Shown here piece after piece: positions 1 through 8,794 of a DNA stretch of 64,000 nucleotides. The notes under the pieces are model-generated. The model saw only the letters and a program-made list of their open reading frames with translations, was not told the DNA's origin and did not search any database. Position 1 is the first letter of the stretch, and each line of letters opens with the position of its first letter. This stretch comes from Pseudidiomarina aestuarii (GTDB lineage Bacteria > Pseudomonadota > Gammaproteobacteria > Enterobacterales > Alteromonadaceae): positions 186,001 to 250,000 of the forward strand of contig NZ_PIPR01000001.1 of the NCBI RefSeq assembly GCF_003987355.1, in the 5' to 3' direction. The position numbers and the translations under genes are program-made.

Positions 1-4
1 CACG

Positions 5-34
5 AAAAAGGCCAGTCGTGTGACTGGCCTTTTC
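5..34 (-). terminator. Rho-independent terminator after fadE
   Basis: A perfect 12-bp stem (AAAAGGCCAGTC, positions 6-17, pairing with 22-33) with a GTGT loop. Read on the minus strand it is followed by a run of five T, just past the fadE stop. The A and T runs on both sides make it potentially bidirectional, so it may also serve a gene entering from the left. Confidence 0.85.
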
Positions 35-59
35 ATTCGCTTGAAGCGGTTGCTGCAAA

Positions 60-2534
60 CTACGCAGCGTTAGACTTTTTTGAGGATTTAGCCTGTGCTT
101 CAGCATTTTCCAGCGCCCATTCGTGCGCTGCTTTACCCGCCATTAATTCTTCAGTGGCGAAGTCATCAACGTTGATGACACGGAGACGGCCTTCCTCAGT
201 ACGTTTCAACAATGCGACATCGTCGTCATTCAGAATGCCCAACTCTTTACCGTCTTCGGCAATCTTATCGAGGAACATAAACGCGAGACGTTTGTTCTGT
301 GCTTTGCCAACTTTTGCAACCAGTGGCTCTGCAGCAATCACGTCACGCAAGGTCTGTTCTAAATAACCGAACTGACCATCAGCTGATAAGAATTGACCTT
401 CACCTAAGCGGTCACGGCTCGCATTCGGTTGTAGTAAGATTTTCGCAACTTTGCGATCCAGTGAGTCACTTGGACGTTTCACGAACCGACCGAACGGATA
501 CATGACGACGCGCATAGTGCTACCGACCGCACCGAAGTTATCCAATAATGCCAGCTGAGCTTCCTGCAGCTTGTACAAGCTATCCTGCATTGCCCAATGT
601 AACAACGGCAAGTCGTCACGTTGACGGCCTTGGTCTTCAAAGCGCTTCAGTGTTGCTGCGGCAATGTAGAGGTAGCTCAGCATGTCGCCTAAACGAGCAG
701 AGATCCGCTGTTTACGCTTCAGCTCGCCGCCTAATACACCCATGGCAACGTCCGACAACAACGCCAAGTTAGCACTGAAACGGTTCATTTGCTGGTAGTA
801 ACGCTTGGTGCTGTCGCTAAATGGCGCCTTGCTGAAGCGATAACCGCCTAAGCCCAACACCAGCGAGCGAACAAAGTTACTAGCACCAAAACCGATGTGA
901 CCGAATATAGCCTTGTCGAATCGTGCCAGAGCTTCTGGACCATGCTCAGCAGAGGCCAACATCTCTTCCAGAACGTACGGATGGCAGCGAATCGCGCCTT
1001 GACCGTAGATCATGAGGTTACGCGTTAAGATGTTTGCACCTTCAACGGTAATCGCAATTGGTACACCTTGGTAACCGCGGCCCAGATAGTTGTTTGGACC
1101 TAAGCAGATGCCTTTACCACCATGAACATCCATGGCGTCGTCCATACAAGCACGTAACTTCTCGGTCAGGTGATATTTTGCAATAGCTGAGATAACCGAT
1201 GGTTTCTCACCTAAATCAACGCCCTTGGTTGAGAAGGTAGTTACTGCATCCATTAGGTACGCGTTACCGGCTAAGCGAGCCAAGGCTTCTTGGACGCCTT
1301 CCATTTTACCAATCGGTAAGCGGAACTGACGACGGATGTATGAGTACGCACCCGTTGCCAAAGCAATAGATTTCACGCCACCGGCGCTGTTTGATGGCAG
1401 GGTAATAGCACGACCCACTGACAAACACTCAACCAGCATCCGCCAGCCTTTACCGGCCATCTTCTCGCCACCAATGATGTAGCTCAATGGTACGAATACG
1501 TCCTTACCTTTGATCGGACCATTCATGAATGGCACGTTTAATGGGAAGTGACGACGACCGATTTCGACACCTTTAGTGTCACGCGGAATCAGCGCAGCGG
1601 TAATGCCGAGCTCTTCTTTGCTACCAATCAGGTGCTCAGGGTCATACAGTTTGAACGCTAAGCCCAATACAGTGGCAACTGGAGCTAACGTGATGTAACG
1701 CTTGTTGAAGTTCAAACGGATACCGACAATTTCTTCACCATTCCATTCACCCTTACAAATCACACCGGTGTCTGGAATAGAACCCGCATCTGAACCTGCC
1801 TCAGGGCTGGTCAATGCGAAACAAGGAATTTCGTCACCGTTGGCAAGGCGCGGCAGATAATGGTCTTTCTGCTCTTGCGTACCATAATGCTGTAACAACT
1901 CGCCTGGACCTAATGAGTTAGGTACCCCAACGGTTGACGCCAGAATAGTGCTGACACCGGCCAGTTTCTGCAACACACGTGATTGCGCGTAAGCCGAGAA
2001 CTCCAAACCACCAAATTCTTTCTTGATGATCATGGCGAAGAATTTTTTGTCTTTCAGGTACTGCCAAACTTCAGGCGACATATCAGCCAGCTCATGCGTG
2101 GCTTGCCAGTCGTCCATCATTTTACAGACTTCTTCACACGGGCCATCTAGGAACGCTTGCTCTTCAGCAGTCAATTCAGCTTTCTGAATGCTGTGCAGCT
2201 TGTTCCAGTCTGGCGCACCGCGGAATAGTTCACCTTCAAACCAAGTGGTACCGGCATCAATGGCGTCTTTCTCAGTTTCTGAGATTTCTGGCATTACTTT
2301 GCGGTACATACCGAGTAATTTCTTCGCGATAACACCGCGGCGAATCGGGGTGAAGTTCAATGGCACCAGCACAATGGCTAGCAACACCCATAACACCACA
2401 CCGACGATATCGAAAAAGCTACCGACAGCAAAAATTCCCACGAGCGCTAAGCTGCTCACGAGTAATGATGCGCGATAGTATAAACAGCCTCCTAGCACGG
2501 CTAGGGTGGCAATGATCCATAAGGCGACGCTCAT
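60..2534 (-). CDS. fadE: Acyl-CoA dehydrogenase FadE
   Basis: First step of fatty-acid beta-oxidation: FAD-dependent oxidation of acyl-CoA to trans-2-enoyl-CoA. The 824 residues match the long enterobacterial FadE type (E. coli about 814) rather than the 380-600 aa acyl-CoA dehydrogenases. Residues 1-60 hold hydrophobic membrane segments. The catalytic core follows, with the family motifs [15 protein letters not shown] (around 240) and [11 protein letters not shown] (around 470), and a C-terminal extension of the FadE-specific kind ends in KSSKKSNAA. The gene stands alone. A FadR-like operator lies 23-39 bp upstream of the start, so repression relieved by long-chain acyl-CoA is likely. Identification is confident; the exact start is less certain, because no strong ribosome site is seen. 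Confidence 0.95.
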   Translation of the reverse strand: MSVALWIIATLAVLGGCLYYRASLLVSSLALVGIFAVGSFFDIVGVVLWVLLAIVLVPLNFTPIRRGVIAKKLLGMYRKVMPEISETEKDAIDAGTTWFEGELFRGAPDWNKLHSIQKAELTAEEQAFLDGPCEEVCKMMDDWQATHELADMSPEVWQYLKDKKFFAMIIKKEFGGLEFSAYAQSRVLQKLAGVSTILASTVGVPNSLGPGELLQHYGTQEQKDHYLPRLANGDEIPCFALTSPEAGSDAGSIPDTGVICKGEWNGEEIVGIRLNFNKRYITLAPVATVLGLAFKLYDPEHLIGSKEELGITAALIPRDTKGVEIGRRHFPLNVPFMNGPIKGKDVFVPLSYIIGGEKMAGKGWRMLVECLSVGRAITLPSNSAGGVKSIALATGAYSYIRRQFRLPIGKMEGVQEALARLAGNAYLMDAVTTFSTKGVDLGEKPSVISAIAKYHLTEKLRACMDDAMDVHGGKGICLGPNNYLGRGYQGVPIAITVEGANILTRNLMIYGQGAIRCHPYVLEEMLASAEHGPEALARFDKAIFGHIGFGASNFVRSLVLGLGGYRFSKAPFSDSTKRYYQQMNRFSANLALLSDVAMGVLGGELKRKQRISARLGDMLSYLYIAAATLKRFEDQGRQRDDLPLLHWAMQDSLYKLQEAQLALLDNFGAVGSTMRVVMYPFGRFVKRPSDSLDRKVAKILLQPNASRDRLGEGQFLSADGQFGYLEQTLRDVIAAEPLVAKVGKAQNKRLAFMFLDKIAEDGKELGILNDDDVALLKRTEEGRLRVINVDDFATEELMAGKAAHEWALENAEAQAKSSKKSNAA

Positions 2535-2556
2535 AGCTTGGACTCCGTTATTCTGT

Positions 2557-2573
2557 TAGAGGTCTGACCAGTA
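2557..2573 (-). promoter_or_regulatory. FadR-like operator upstream of fadE
   Basis: The minus strand reads TACTGGTCAGACCTCTA. The core CTGGTCNGACNT matches the FadR consensus known from Enterobacterales and Vibrionales. It lies 23-39 bp upstream of the fadE start, where it would overlap the promoter or early transcript, consistent with repression. The match is seen in the sequence; FadR being the ligand is inference. Confidence 0.65.
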
Positions 2574-2619
2574 TTAGTTACGTTGAGAGTAGTCGTTTTG
2601 ATCACTTTTTTCAAGTCAA

Positions 2620-2639
2620 ATTTGAACAGGTGTTTGAAT
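2620..2639. promoter_or_regulatory. Palindrome, PsrA/TetR-type operator candidate
   Basis: A 20-bp imperfect palindrome (ATTTGAACAGGTGTTTGAAT, 14 of 20 positions symmetric) about 85-105 bp upstream of fadE. Its GAAC-N4-GTTTG core resembles the GAAAC-N4-GTTTC type of site bound by PsrA, the second fatty-acid regulator in many gammaproteobacteria. Motif similarity only. Confidence 0.35.
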
Positions 2640-2716
2640 ATTTCGCGACTGGCTATTGGCGCTTAGTTACTCGCAAAAGAACTTTAAACTTAGCGCAGAA
2701 GTTGTGGTCACAATGT

Positions 2717-2741
2717 CAGTGAACAGTGAACAGTGAACAGT
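2717..2741. repeat. Heptamer tandem repeat (AGTGAAC x3)
   Basis: Three perfect tandem copies of AGTGAAC plus a partial fourth. A complementary segment, TTCACAGTTCAC, lies at 2769-2780 and can pair with 2719-2730 at 11 of 12 positions, so a hairpin just before the DUF3108 gene is possible. Confidence 0.6.
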
Positions 2742-2809
2742 TTAGCGCGAGGTCAGTGCTATTATCTATTCACAGTTCACATTTTACCAATGCTTAAGTG
2801 GAGAAAGCG

Positions 2810-3526
2810 ATGCGGTTTGGAATGGTAGCGATAGCTATGCTGATATCAACGGTTGCCAGTGAGGCAGTTGCGAAAGTGACGCCCTACAAGGCTGCATATG
2901 TGGTTGAGCGCGGCGGTTCGCAATATGGCGAAGCATCGCGTGAGCTTACTCGAACTGAAGGTGGGCTGTTTGAGCTAGCTACAGAGACTGAAATCAGCTG
3001 GCTATTCTTGTCCGATCGGCGTCGCTATTGGTCTACGTTTGTTGTAGAAGATGGCCGCATTCGTCCACAAACATTCGCGTACAAGCGCACTGGAACCGGT
3101 AAAAACCGCAGTTTTGAAGGATTCTTTGACCGCGAGAATAAAGCGGTGAGAGCGCTCGAAACTGGTGCGACACTTGCCATTGATTGGCGGGAAGATCTGC
3201 TTGATGAAGCCAGTCTCATTGAGCAAGTGTCTCACGACATGCTGCCGTTGGATGACGGTAAACAGCAGACTTACCAAACCGTTGATGAAAAAGGTCAGCA
3301 AGACATGCAAACCTTTCAGCGTGTTGGCATCGAAACTCTCCGTCTCCCGTATGGTGAAGTCGAAGCCGTAAAAGTATCCCGCATCCGCGAAAACTCAACC
3401 CGTGAAACCGACTTCTGGTTTGCGCCCGAACTCAATGGTGTGTTGGTCAAAATGCAGCAGCGCGAAGACGGCGACGAGGTAGCGACGTTGCTGCTCCGTA
3501 GCTTGAAAAGCGCAACTGGTTACTAG
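2810..3526 (+). CDS. DUF3108 domain periplasmic protein
   Basis: A 238-residue exported protein of the DUF3108 family, whose function is not established. A signal peptide covers about residues 1-21 (cleavage after SEAVA). The mature part starts YKAAYVVERGG and runs through the usual DUF3108 beta-rich pattern (SWLFLSDRRRYWSTF, then TFAYKRTGTGKN). The ATG at 2810 is preferred to the upstream in-frame GTG at 2798: GGAG at 2800-2803 sits six bases before the ATG and the signal peptide then starts cleanly with MRF. In related bacteria DUF3108 genes often lie beside purMN; here the gene converges on purN across the repeat region. Its last codons and stop lie inside the first repeat copy, so the C-terminal residues ATGY are encoded by repeat sequence. 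Confidence 0.85.
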   Translation: MRFGMVAIAMLISTVASEAVAKVTPYKAAYVVERGGSQYGEASRELTRTEGGLFELATETEISWLFLSDRRRYWSTFVVEDGRIRPQTFAYKRTGTGKNRSFEGFFDRENKAVRALETGATLAIDWREDLLDEASLIEQVSHDMLPLDDGKQQTYQTVDEKGQQDMQTFQRVGIETLRLPYGEVEAVKVSRIRENSTRETDFWFAPELNGVLVKMQQREDGDEVATLLLRSLKSATGY

Positions 3527-3653
3527 TTACCGGCTATTAGAAGAGCGTCGATCTGTATTTTCAAGTAACAAGTAGCCAATAGCCAATAACGTTTTTCATG
3601 AGAAGAGCGCCGATCTGTGTTTTCGAGTAACTAGTAACCAATAGCCAGTAGCG
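3513..3653. repeat. Composite intergenic repeat, copy A
   Basis: About 140 bp, built from an inverted head (ACTGGTTACTAGTTACCGGCTATTAG) and two direct sub-units. Each sub-unit begins AGAGCG(C/T)CGATCTGT, continues GTTTTC-AGTAAC, and ends in a run of CAATAGCCAGTAGC-like words. Head and sub-unit ends are reverse complements (GGTTACTAGTTAC against GTAACTAGTAACC), so the element can fold into hairpins. It begins inside the last codons of the DUF3108 gene. Copy B is at 3946-4096. Confidence 0.8.
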
Positions 3654-3720
3654 GTTTTTATTTGTGCCTCCAACTATTTACTGTTAACTTTTCACTAACA
3701 CAAATAAATGGAGTTTTTCA

Positions 3721-3930
3721 GTGGATCTCGTAGAAATGATTGCCATTCCAATTCTGGTTTTAGTGGGTTGGATTGCGCTATTTGGTGGAACCTGCGGATG
3801 GATTGGTGAAAAGCGCGATATGGCTTTTCGCGTATGGTTTGTAGTGGGCGTTTTAATCCCAGTGATTGGACATATTTGCGCGCTAACATGGCCGCGAGGC
3901 TCTATCACGCTAGGCAAAAGCTCGCAGTAG
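3721..3930 (+). CDS. Small two-helix membrane protein, unknown
   Basis: 69 residues, not recognised. Two strongly hydrophobic segments (about residues 7-29 and 39-60) are joined by a short charged loop, GEKRDMAFR, which predicts an inner-membrane hairpin. It starts at GTG 3721, with GGAG at 3710-3713 seven bases upstream. The ATG at 3708 is in another frame, and an ATG at 3736 is possible but lacks a comparable site. The gene sits alone between the two composite repeats, as if carried or bracketed by them. Good codon structure and ribosome site argue that it is real, but there is no functional clue. Confidence 0.6.
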   Translation: MDLVEMIAIPILVLVGWIALFGGTCGWIGEKRDMAFRVWFVVGVLIPVIGHICALTWPRGSITLGKSSQ

Positions 3931-3945
3931 TAGGAACATAAGCGT

Positions 3946-4096
3946 GACTGGTTACTAGTTACTGGCTATTAGCAGAGCGCCGATCACTGTTTTTTCTAGT
4001 AACCAATAGCCATTAGCCAGTAACGTTTTTCATAAGAAGAGCGCAGATCTGTGTTTTCGAGTAACTAGTAACTAGTAACTAGTAGCCAGTAGCTGA
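3946..4096. repeat. Composite intergenic repeat, copy B
   Basis: A second copy of the element at 3513-3653, about 150 bp, in the same orientation. It has the same order: inverted head (GACTGGTTACTAGTTACTGG), sub-unit 1 (AGAGCGCCGATCACTGT), GCCAGTAACGTTTTTCAT joint, sub-unit 2 (AAGAGCGCAGATCTGTGTTTTC). It ends one base before the purN stop codon. It carries an extra CTAGTAA expansion (GTAACTAGTAACTAGTAACT), showing short tandem slippage. Confidence 0.8.
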
Positions 4097-4097
4097 G

Positions 4098-4745
4098 TTA
4101 GTCGGCTGCATAGCCGTACGGACCCAGCACCTCATTATCCAATACCGCACCTTTATCAGTTAACATCAACCGTCCAGTGCAGAGCCATTGAATGACCAGC
4201 GGGTAGATACGATGTTCTTGTTCGTGGACACGTTCTTGTAGGTCGCTCACTTCATCGCCTTTAAAGACCGGTACCCGCGCTTGCAGAATAACCGGGCCGC
4301 CGTCGAGTTCAGCAGTCACGAAATGAACACTTACGCCGTGTTCACGATCGCCGGCAGCGAGCGCGCGTTCATGCGTTTTAATGCCTTTGTATTTCGGTAA
4401 CAGTGATGGGTGAATGTTCAACATTCGCCCAGCAAAATGTTCGGTAATTGCTGGCGTTAAAATCCGCATAAAGCCAGCGAGGATGACGTAGTCAGGCTGG
4501 AATGAGTCAATCACCATCTGCAGCTCTGCGTCATAAGCTTCACGTGTATCAAAATCAGTATGTGGCAATACAGCCGTTGGAATACCCGCCTTTTCGGCGC
4601 GCTCCAAGCCCTTTACACCAGGCTTGTTGCTGATCACGCCGACTACTTCTCCGGCAATATAGCCGTCTTCGCAGGCATCCATAATGGCTTGTAGGTTGGT
4701 CCCCGATCCACTGATAAGGACCACTAATTTACGGCGTAACTTCAA
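4098..4745 (-). CDS. purN: Phosphoribosylglycinamide formyltransferase PurN
   Basis: Third step of purine synthesis: transfer of a formyl group from 10-formyl-tetrahydrofolate to GAR. 215 residues, typical for PurN. The N-terminal phosphate loop reads [10 protein letters not shown]. The folate/catalytic region has the signature [12 protein letters not shown] (catalytic Asn-His), followed by HGVSVHFV and the aspartate-bearing LDGGPVI. Its start overlaps the purM stop by 4 bp (ATGA), giving a purM-purN operon with translational coupling. Nothing unusual. Confidence 0.96.
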   Translation of the reverse strand: MKLRRKLVVLISGSGTNLQAIMDACEDGYIAGEVVGVISNKPGVKGLERAEKAGIPTAVLPHTDFDTREAYDAELQMVIDSFQPDYVILAGFMRILTPAITEHFAGRMLNIHPSLLPKYKGIKTHERALAAGDREHGVSVHFVTAELDGGPVILQARVPVFKGDEVSDLQERVHEQEHRIYPLVIQWLCTGRLMLTDKGAVLDNEVLGPYGYAAD

Positions 4746-5788
4746 TTGATTTCTACCTGTGCAGACGTTTCAGAATCGCGTGCAGCAACTTGGCCAATCA
4801 CCCAAGCATTCTCACCGTTATCACGTAAAATACTGACCGCTTGTTCAGCTTGCGCGGCAGGTAAGGCGATGATCAAGCCTACGCCACAGTTGAACGTGCG
4901 ATACATTTCTTTGGTGCTTACATTGCCTTGCTCTTGCAACCAACCAAAGATGGAAGGCCACTGCCAGCTACTGCCGTCAATCACTGCTTTGGCGTTGTCA
5001 GGTAATACGCGTGGGATGTTTTCCCAGAAGCCGCCGCCGGTAATATGTGAAATAGCATGCGCTTCTACACTTTCCAGCAACTGCAGTACCGACTTCACAT
5101 AAATTTTGGTTGGTGCTAGAAGATGCTCTGCTAATGGCTTGCCTTCCAGAGTTTCAGTCGCGACATCAGCGCCACTGACTTCAATAATTTTACGGATCAA
5201 CGAGTAACCATTGGAATGCGGTCCACTTGAATCCAGTGCGATCAGCGCATCACCCGCAGCAACTTTAGTGCCATCGATAATATTGGCTTTTTCCACCACA
5301 CCAACACAGAAACCAGCGATATCGTAATCGCCGTGCTCATACATGCCGGGCATTTCAGCGGTTTCGCCGCCAATCAGTGCACAGCCTGCTTGCACGCAGC
5401 CTTCACCGATACCGGTTACCACGTCAGCTGCGACATCGACGTCCAGCTTGCCAGTGGCGTAGTAGTCTAAGAAAAATAATGGCTCAGCGCCTTGTACAAT
5501 CAAGTCGTTGACGCACATAGCAACCAAGTCGATGCCAACCGTGTCGTGCTTTTTTAGGTCAATAGCGAGACGTAATTTGGTGCCTACGCCATCGGTACCG
5601 CTCACTAGCACCGGTTGTTTGTATTTGGTCGGTAATTCGCACAACGCGCCAAAACCACCAATGTTGCCCATCACTTCCGGCCGCTTGGTGCGTTTGGTGA
5701 CGCCTTTAATCCGTTCCACCAGGGCGTTGCCAGCGTCGATATCGACTCCAGCGTCTTTATAACTTAGGGAAGGTTTCTGGTCGCTCAC
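4742..5788 (-). CDS. purM: Phosphoribosylformylglycinamidine cyclo-ligase PurM
   Basis: Fifth step of purine synthesis: ATP-dependent closure of FGAM to AIR. 348 residues, the usual length. The N-terminal [18 protein letters not shown] and the nucleotide-loop [14 protein letters not shown] are diagnostic, followed by [23 protein letters not shown] and [13 protein letters not shown]. It is first gene of purM-purN, transcribed away from the GNAT/C39 gene. I looked for a PurR box in the upstream 200 bp and saw only a weak AAACGTT half-match near 5800, so regulation by PurR is not supported by sequence. Confidence 0.97.
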   Translation of the reverse strand: MSDQKPSLSYKDAGVDIDAGNALVERIKGVTKRTKRPEVMGNIGGFGALCELPTKYKQPVLVSGTDGVGTKLRLAIDLKKHDTVGIDLVAMCVNDLIVQGAEPLFFLDYYATGKLDVDVAADVVTGIGEGCVQAGCALIGGETAEMPGMYEHGDYDIAGFCVGVVEKANIIDGTKVAAGDALIALDSSGPHSNGYSLIRKIIEVSGADVATETLEGKPLAEHLLAPTKIYVKSVLQLLESVEAHAISHITGGGFWENIPRVLPDNAKAVIDGSSWQWPSIFGWLQEQGNVSTKEMYRTFNCGVGLIIALPAAQAEQAVSILRDNGENAWVIGQVAARDSETSAQVEIN

Positions 5789-5893
5789 CGATAGATCCTC
5801 AACGTTTTTGTAAAATAAAAGTCGTGCGAAAAATGTGCGCGCAAGTTTATCACTTTTGCTACAGCGGTGCGATATGTACGAGCCATACCACGC

Positions 5894-5943
5894 TATAATT
5901 ATTTCTATTCGTGCATATGTTTTCTGATATTTCTGCGTATAAT
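5894..5943 (+). promoter_or_regulatory. Candidate promoter region, two TATAAT boxes
   Basis: Two perfect TATAAT hexamers at 5894-5899 and 5938-5943 upstream of the GNAT/C39 gene. Neither has a good -35 at 17 bp, so the assignment rests on the -10 boxes alone. Confidence 0.35.
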
Positions 5944-5985
5944 TTGCGCACTTTTAGTCCGAACTGACTTGGATGGTTCAATCAC

Positions 5986-7137
5986 ATGCCTGTAGCCAAT
6001 GCTTCACTCCGTTCCGAAATGGTGCGCCCGCAGCTCATGCGCGCCACGCGTGAGCATTTGGATGCGCTGGAACGCATCGAACTGACGAGCTTTGTGACAG
6101 ACCGAATCAGTCGCCGGAGCTTCCGTCGTTTTATCGATCAGTCGATAGGTGATTTTCAAGTACTGGTTGTCAACGGTGAAGTGGTGGGTTATTACATGGT
6201 GTTGTATCGCCAAGCGACACAGTTGGCGCGGTTATACTCATTGGCCGTCGCGCCAGCGCATCGCCGCAAGGGCTATGGAACCCTATTGCTTGAAGCTGCC
6301 GAGGATGACGCCGACGACCGCCATTGCCTCTTTATGCGGCTCGAGGTCAAGACCGACAACCTCGCCGCGCAAGCCATGTATCACAAGGCCGACTATTACG
6401 ATATGGAGATTCGTCCCGAATATTATGAGGACGATAGCGACGCTTTGGTGCTGCAAAAGCTTCTGCCACGCTACGAAATTCCTGAAGGTTCTAATGGTGA
6501 CCAGCGATTGGTGCCGTATCGTACGCAAACCACGGAGTTTACCTGCGGTCCAGCCAGCTTGCTGATGGCCATGGCGTACTTCGATATTCCATCAGCTGAT
6601 CCGCACCATGAAGAACTCGAAATTTGGCGTGAGTCGACCACGATATTTATGACGTCAGGTCATGGCGGTTGTGGGCCACATGGTTTAGCCCGCGCTGCGC
6701 TTCGTCGTGGTTTGTCGGTAGAGTTGCATGTCTCCGAAGAAGGCCCATTGTTACTGGACTCGGTGCGCAGTAACGACAAAAAAATGATTATGGCTCGGGT
6801 GCAAGAAACCGATATCGCCGCACTCCAAGCGCAGAATATTCCGATTCATGTTGGTGAATACACGCTACCGCAGTTGCTTGATGACCTGAATCAAGGCAAG
6901 CTCGTGGTGGCGTTAATTAGCACCTATGTGTTTGATGCCAGCAAAGCGCCGCACTGGGTGTTGTTGTGCGCCGCCGACGAAAACTACGTCTACATTAACG
7001 ACCCCGACCAAGAAGATTATCCTTGGCAATCTCCTACAGAACGCCAGTATTTGCCGATACCGCTTGCCGTGTTTCGGCGGGCCTTTGGCTTCGGTAAACG
7101 TAAGCAAAAAGCGGCGATTGTCCTCAGTAGGCCGTGA
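5986..7137 (+). CDS. GNAT acetyltransferase / C39-like cysteine peptidase fusion
   Basis: A two-domain protein of 383 residues. Residues 15-160 form a RimI-like N-acetyltransferase (SLAVAPAHRRKGYGTLLLEA is the acetyl-CoA loop, followed by LEVKTDNLAAQAMY). Residues 170-383 form a C39-family papain-like domain: Cys187 in TEFTCGPASLLMAM, His323 in KAPHWVLL and Asp339 in YINDPDQ make a complete Cys-His-Asp triad. C39 peptidases usually cut double-glycine leaders while fused to ABC exporters; here there is no exporter and no signal peptide, so a cytoplasmic role is implied. Related fusions in other gammaproteobacteria lie beside RimK-type ATP-grasp ligases, but none is seen here. It may process and acetylate a ribosomal protein or peptide; this is unproven. 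Confidence 0.85.
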   Translation: MPVANASLRSEMVRPQLMRATREHLDALERIELTSFVTDRISRRSFRRFIDQSIGDFQVLVVNGEVVGYYMVLYRQATQLARLYSLAVAPAHRRKGYGTLLLEAAEDDADDRHCLFMRLEVKTDNLAAQAMYHKADYYDMEIRPEYYEDDSDALVLQKLLPRYEIPEGSNGDQRLVPYRTQTTEFTCGPASLLMAMAYFDIPSADPHHEELEIWRESTTIFMTSGHGGCGPHGLARAALRRGLSVELHVSEEGPLLLDSVRSNDKKMIMARVQETDIAALQAQNIPIHVGEYTLPQLLDDLNQGKLVVALISTYVFDASKAPHWVLLCAADENYVYINDPDQEDYPWQSPTERQYLPIPLAVFRRAFGFGKRKQKAAIVLSRP

Positions 7138-7205
7138 TCACTTCCCTTGAAATCAGCGTATTCATCCGCACATAAGGTAAATATTCTGACTGAAGGTGAG
7201 GGTTT

Positions 7206-8279
7206 ATGTTTATAGATGTATCGAATCGCTTTACCGTTGCTCCAATGACACGCACAAGCGCCGATGAGCATGGTGTCCCCACTGCTTTAATGGGCGATTA
7301 TTACGAGCGCTTCGCCAAAGGCGGCTTCGGGCTCATCATCACTGAAGGCGTCTATACCGATGACCGCGCCTCGCAAGGTTACGTGAACCAACCGGGTATG
7401 ATTAATGCTGATCAAGCCGATGCTTGGCAGCAAATTGTCGAACGCATTCACAAGCACGGTAGCAAAGTCATTATGCAGTTAATGCATGCTGGCGTGCAGA
7501 TGCAGTACAACCGCTTTGTAGACGAACCCATTGGCCCCAGCGCTGTGCAACCTAAAGGCGAGCCATTAAACCTCTATGGTGATGTACCGGGCTGGTTAGA
7601 GCCGCGCGAAGCCACCGCTAGTGACCTCGAGCAAGCATTGAATGGCTTTGTCGCATCAGCACAACGGGCCAAAGAAGCCGGTTTCGATGGCGTTGAATTG
7701 CACGGTGCGAACGGTTATCTACTCAATGAGTTCCTGAGCACGCACTTTAACCAACGCGAAGACGACTTTGGCGGTTCACTAGACAAGCGTATTGCCTATG
7801 TGGCGCAGGTTGTGAAAGCCGTACGAGCGGCAGTTGGCTCAGATTTTGTAGTTGGTATTCGCATTAGCCAAATTACCGTCACCGACAATGAGTACCAATG
7901 GCCGGAAGGTGAAGAAGCGGCAGTGAAGTTGGTCAAAACACTGGAAGCTGCAGGCGTTGATTTTATTCATACTACCGACACCTCAGTTGGCCGTAAGCCT
8001 TTTGCATGCGGCAGTGAACGCACTCTCGCACAAGTGGTTGCTCAGGAGAGCGAAGTAGGGTTGATTATCAACGGTGGCATTGATGAAACCAACTACGCCG
8101 ACTATGCCGCAGAGTTCCCAAATGCCTTGTTGGCGCTGGGTAAGAAAGCACTGGCGAATCCGGATTTCCCAGAGCGTTTTCAAGATGACAAACCGCTGGC
8201 GGATCTCGATTTCCAAATGTTACTGCCCAAGGCCACGCTCGAGAACGAGTGGCAATGGCGTAAGGACAATGGCCAATAG
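7206..8279 (+). CDS. NADH:flavin oxidoreductase (old yellow enzyme family)
   Basis: 357 residues forming one FMN-binding TIM barrel of the OYE type. The N-terminus FTVAPMTRTSADEHG is the phosphate/flavin strand. Further family motifs are VIMQLMHAGVQ, the active-site segment GFDGVELHGANGYLLNEFLS (paired His-Asn), FGGSLDKRIAYV, and the C-terminal INGGI and ALGKKALANPDFP. It probably reduces activated alkenes or nitro compounds with NAD(P)H. There is no C-terminal FeS/FAD half, so it is not a FadH-type dienoyl-CoA reductase. GGTGAGGG at 7195-7202 supplies the ribosome site four bases before the ATG. Physiological substrate unknown. Confidence 0.9.
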   Translation: MFIDVSNRFTVAPMTRTSADEHGVPTALMGDYYERFAKGGFGLIITEGVYTDDRASQGYVNQPGMINADQADAWQQIVERIHKHGSKVIMQLMHAGVQMQYNRFVDEPIGPSAVQPKGEPLNLYGDVPGWLEPREATASDLEQALNGFVASAQRAKEAGFDGVELHGANGYLLNEFLSTHFNQREDDFGGSLDKRIAYVAQVVKAVRAAVGSDFVVGIRISQITVTDNEYQWPEGEEAAVKLVKTLEAAGVDFIHTTDTSVGRKPFACGSERTLAQVVAQESEVGLIINGGIDETNYADYAAEFPNALLALGKKALANPDFPERFQDDKPLADLDFQMLLPKATLENEWQWRKDNGQ

Positions 8280-8354
8280 TTTTGGCCAAGAGCCAAGATG
8301 GCTCTAGTAATGAACCCGCTTGATCGCGTATCATAGATGGGTACTTGAGTTTCG

Positions 8355-8380
8355 CACCCTTGACCACCATATCAAGGGTG
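8355..8380. promoter_or_regulatory. Perfect 9-bp inverted repeat at the ssrA promoter
   Basis: CACCCTTGA (8355-8363) and TCAAGGGTG (8372-8380) are exact reverse complements with an 8-base spacer. The left arm contains TTGACC (8360-8365), a good -35 hexamer for the tmRNA starting at 8396. No T-run follows, so a terminator is unlikely; an operator or a hairpin of the precursor RNA is possible. Confidence 0.55.
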
Positions 8381-8395
8381 TACTCGAAAGAATCT

Positions 8396-8755
8396 GGGGC
8401 TGATTTGGATTCGACGGGATACACGAAACCCAAGGTGCATGCCGAGGTGAGGCTGGCCTCGTAAAAAGCCTCAACTTAATAGTTGCAAACGACGACAACT
8501 ACGCTTTAGCGGCTTAATAACCCGCTGAGTCCGACCCCTAGCGCTTTGTCTGTGAGACTAGGATCAGTCGGTTCACCCCAAAGCAGACTCGCGTGGAGGC
8601 TTCGCCCGTAGCCAAAGCGTTAAAACCAATCGGGATCGTCACCTTAAGTAGCCTGTCTGTCGGCGACTTGGTGATTAACTAAATGACAGACTAAGCATGT
8701 AGGACCGAGGATGTAGGTATTACGGACGCGGGTTCAACTCCCGCCAGCTCCACCA
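8396..8755 (+). ncRNA. ssrA: tmRNA (transfer-messenger RNA)
   Basis: A one-piece tmRNA of about 360 nt. The 5' end GGGGCTGATTTGGATTCGACGGG and the 3' end GGGTTCAACTCCCGCCAGCTCCACCA form the tRNA-Ala-like half: acceptor stem 8396-8402 with 8745-8751 (one G-U pair), T-loop GTTCAACTC, and encoded CCA. The tag frame starts at GCA 8485 after TTAATAGTT and encodes ANDDNYALAA before TAATAA (8515-8520); with the first alanine supplied by the charged tmRNA the tag is AANDDNYALAA, of the Alteromonadales type. It rescues stalled ribosomes together with SmpB. Confidence 0.97.
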
Positions 8756-8763
8756 AATACCAA

Positions 8764-8794
8764 AAGGCCGCTTTCAGGAGCGGCCTTTTTTGTT
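8764..8794 (+). terminator. Rho-independent terminator of ssrA
   Basis: A 9-bp stem AAGGCCGCT / AGCGGCCTT (8764-8772 with 8779-8787) with a six-base loop, followed by a T-rich tail. It starts nine bases past the tmRNA CCA end. Confidence 0.9.

Noticed and set aside
4061-4082. CRISPR-like short repeats at GTAACTAGTAACTAGTAACT
   Set aside because: The units are adjacent without spacers and belong to the composite intergenic repeat.
5789-5860. PurR box upstream of purM
   Set aside because: Only an AAACGTT core near 5800 fits; flanking positions fail, so the match is no better than chance.
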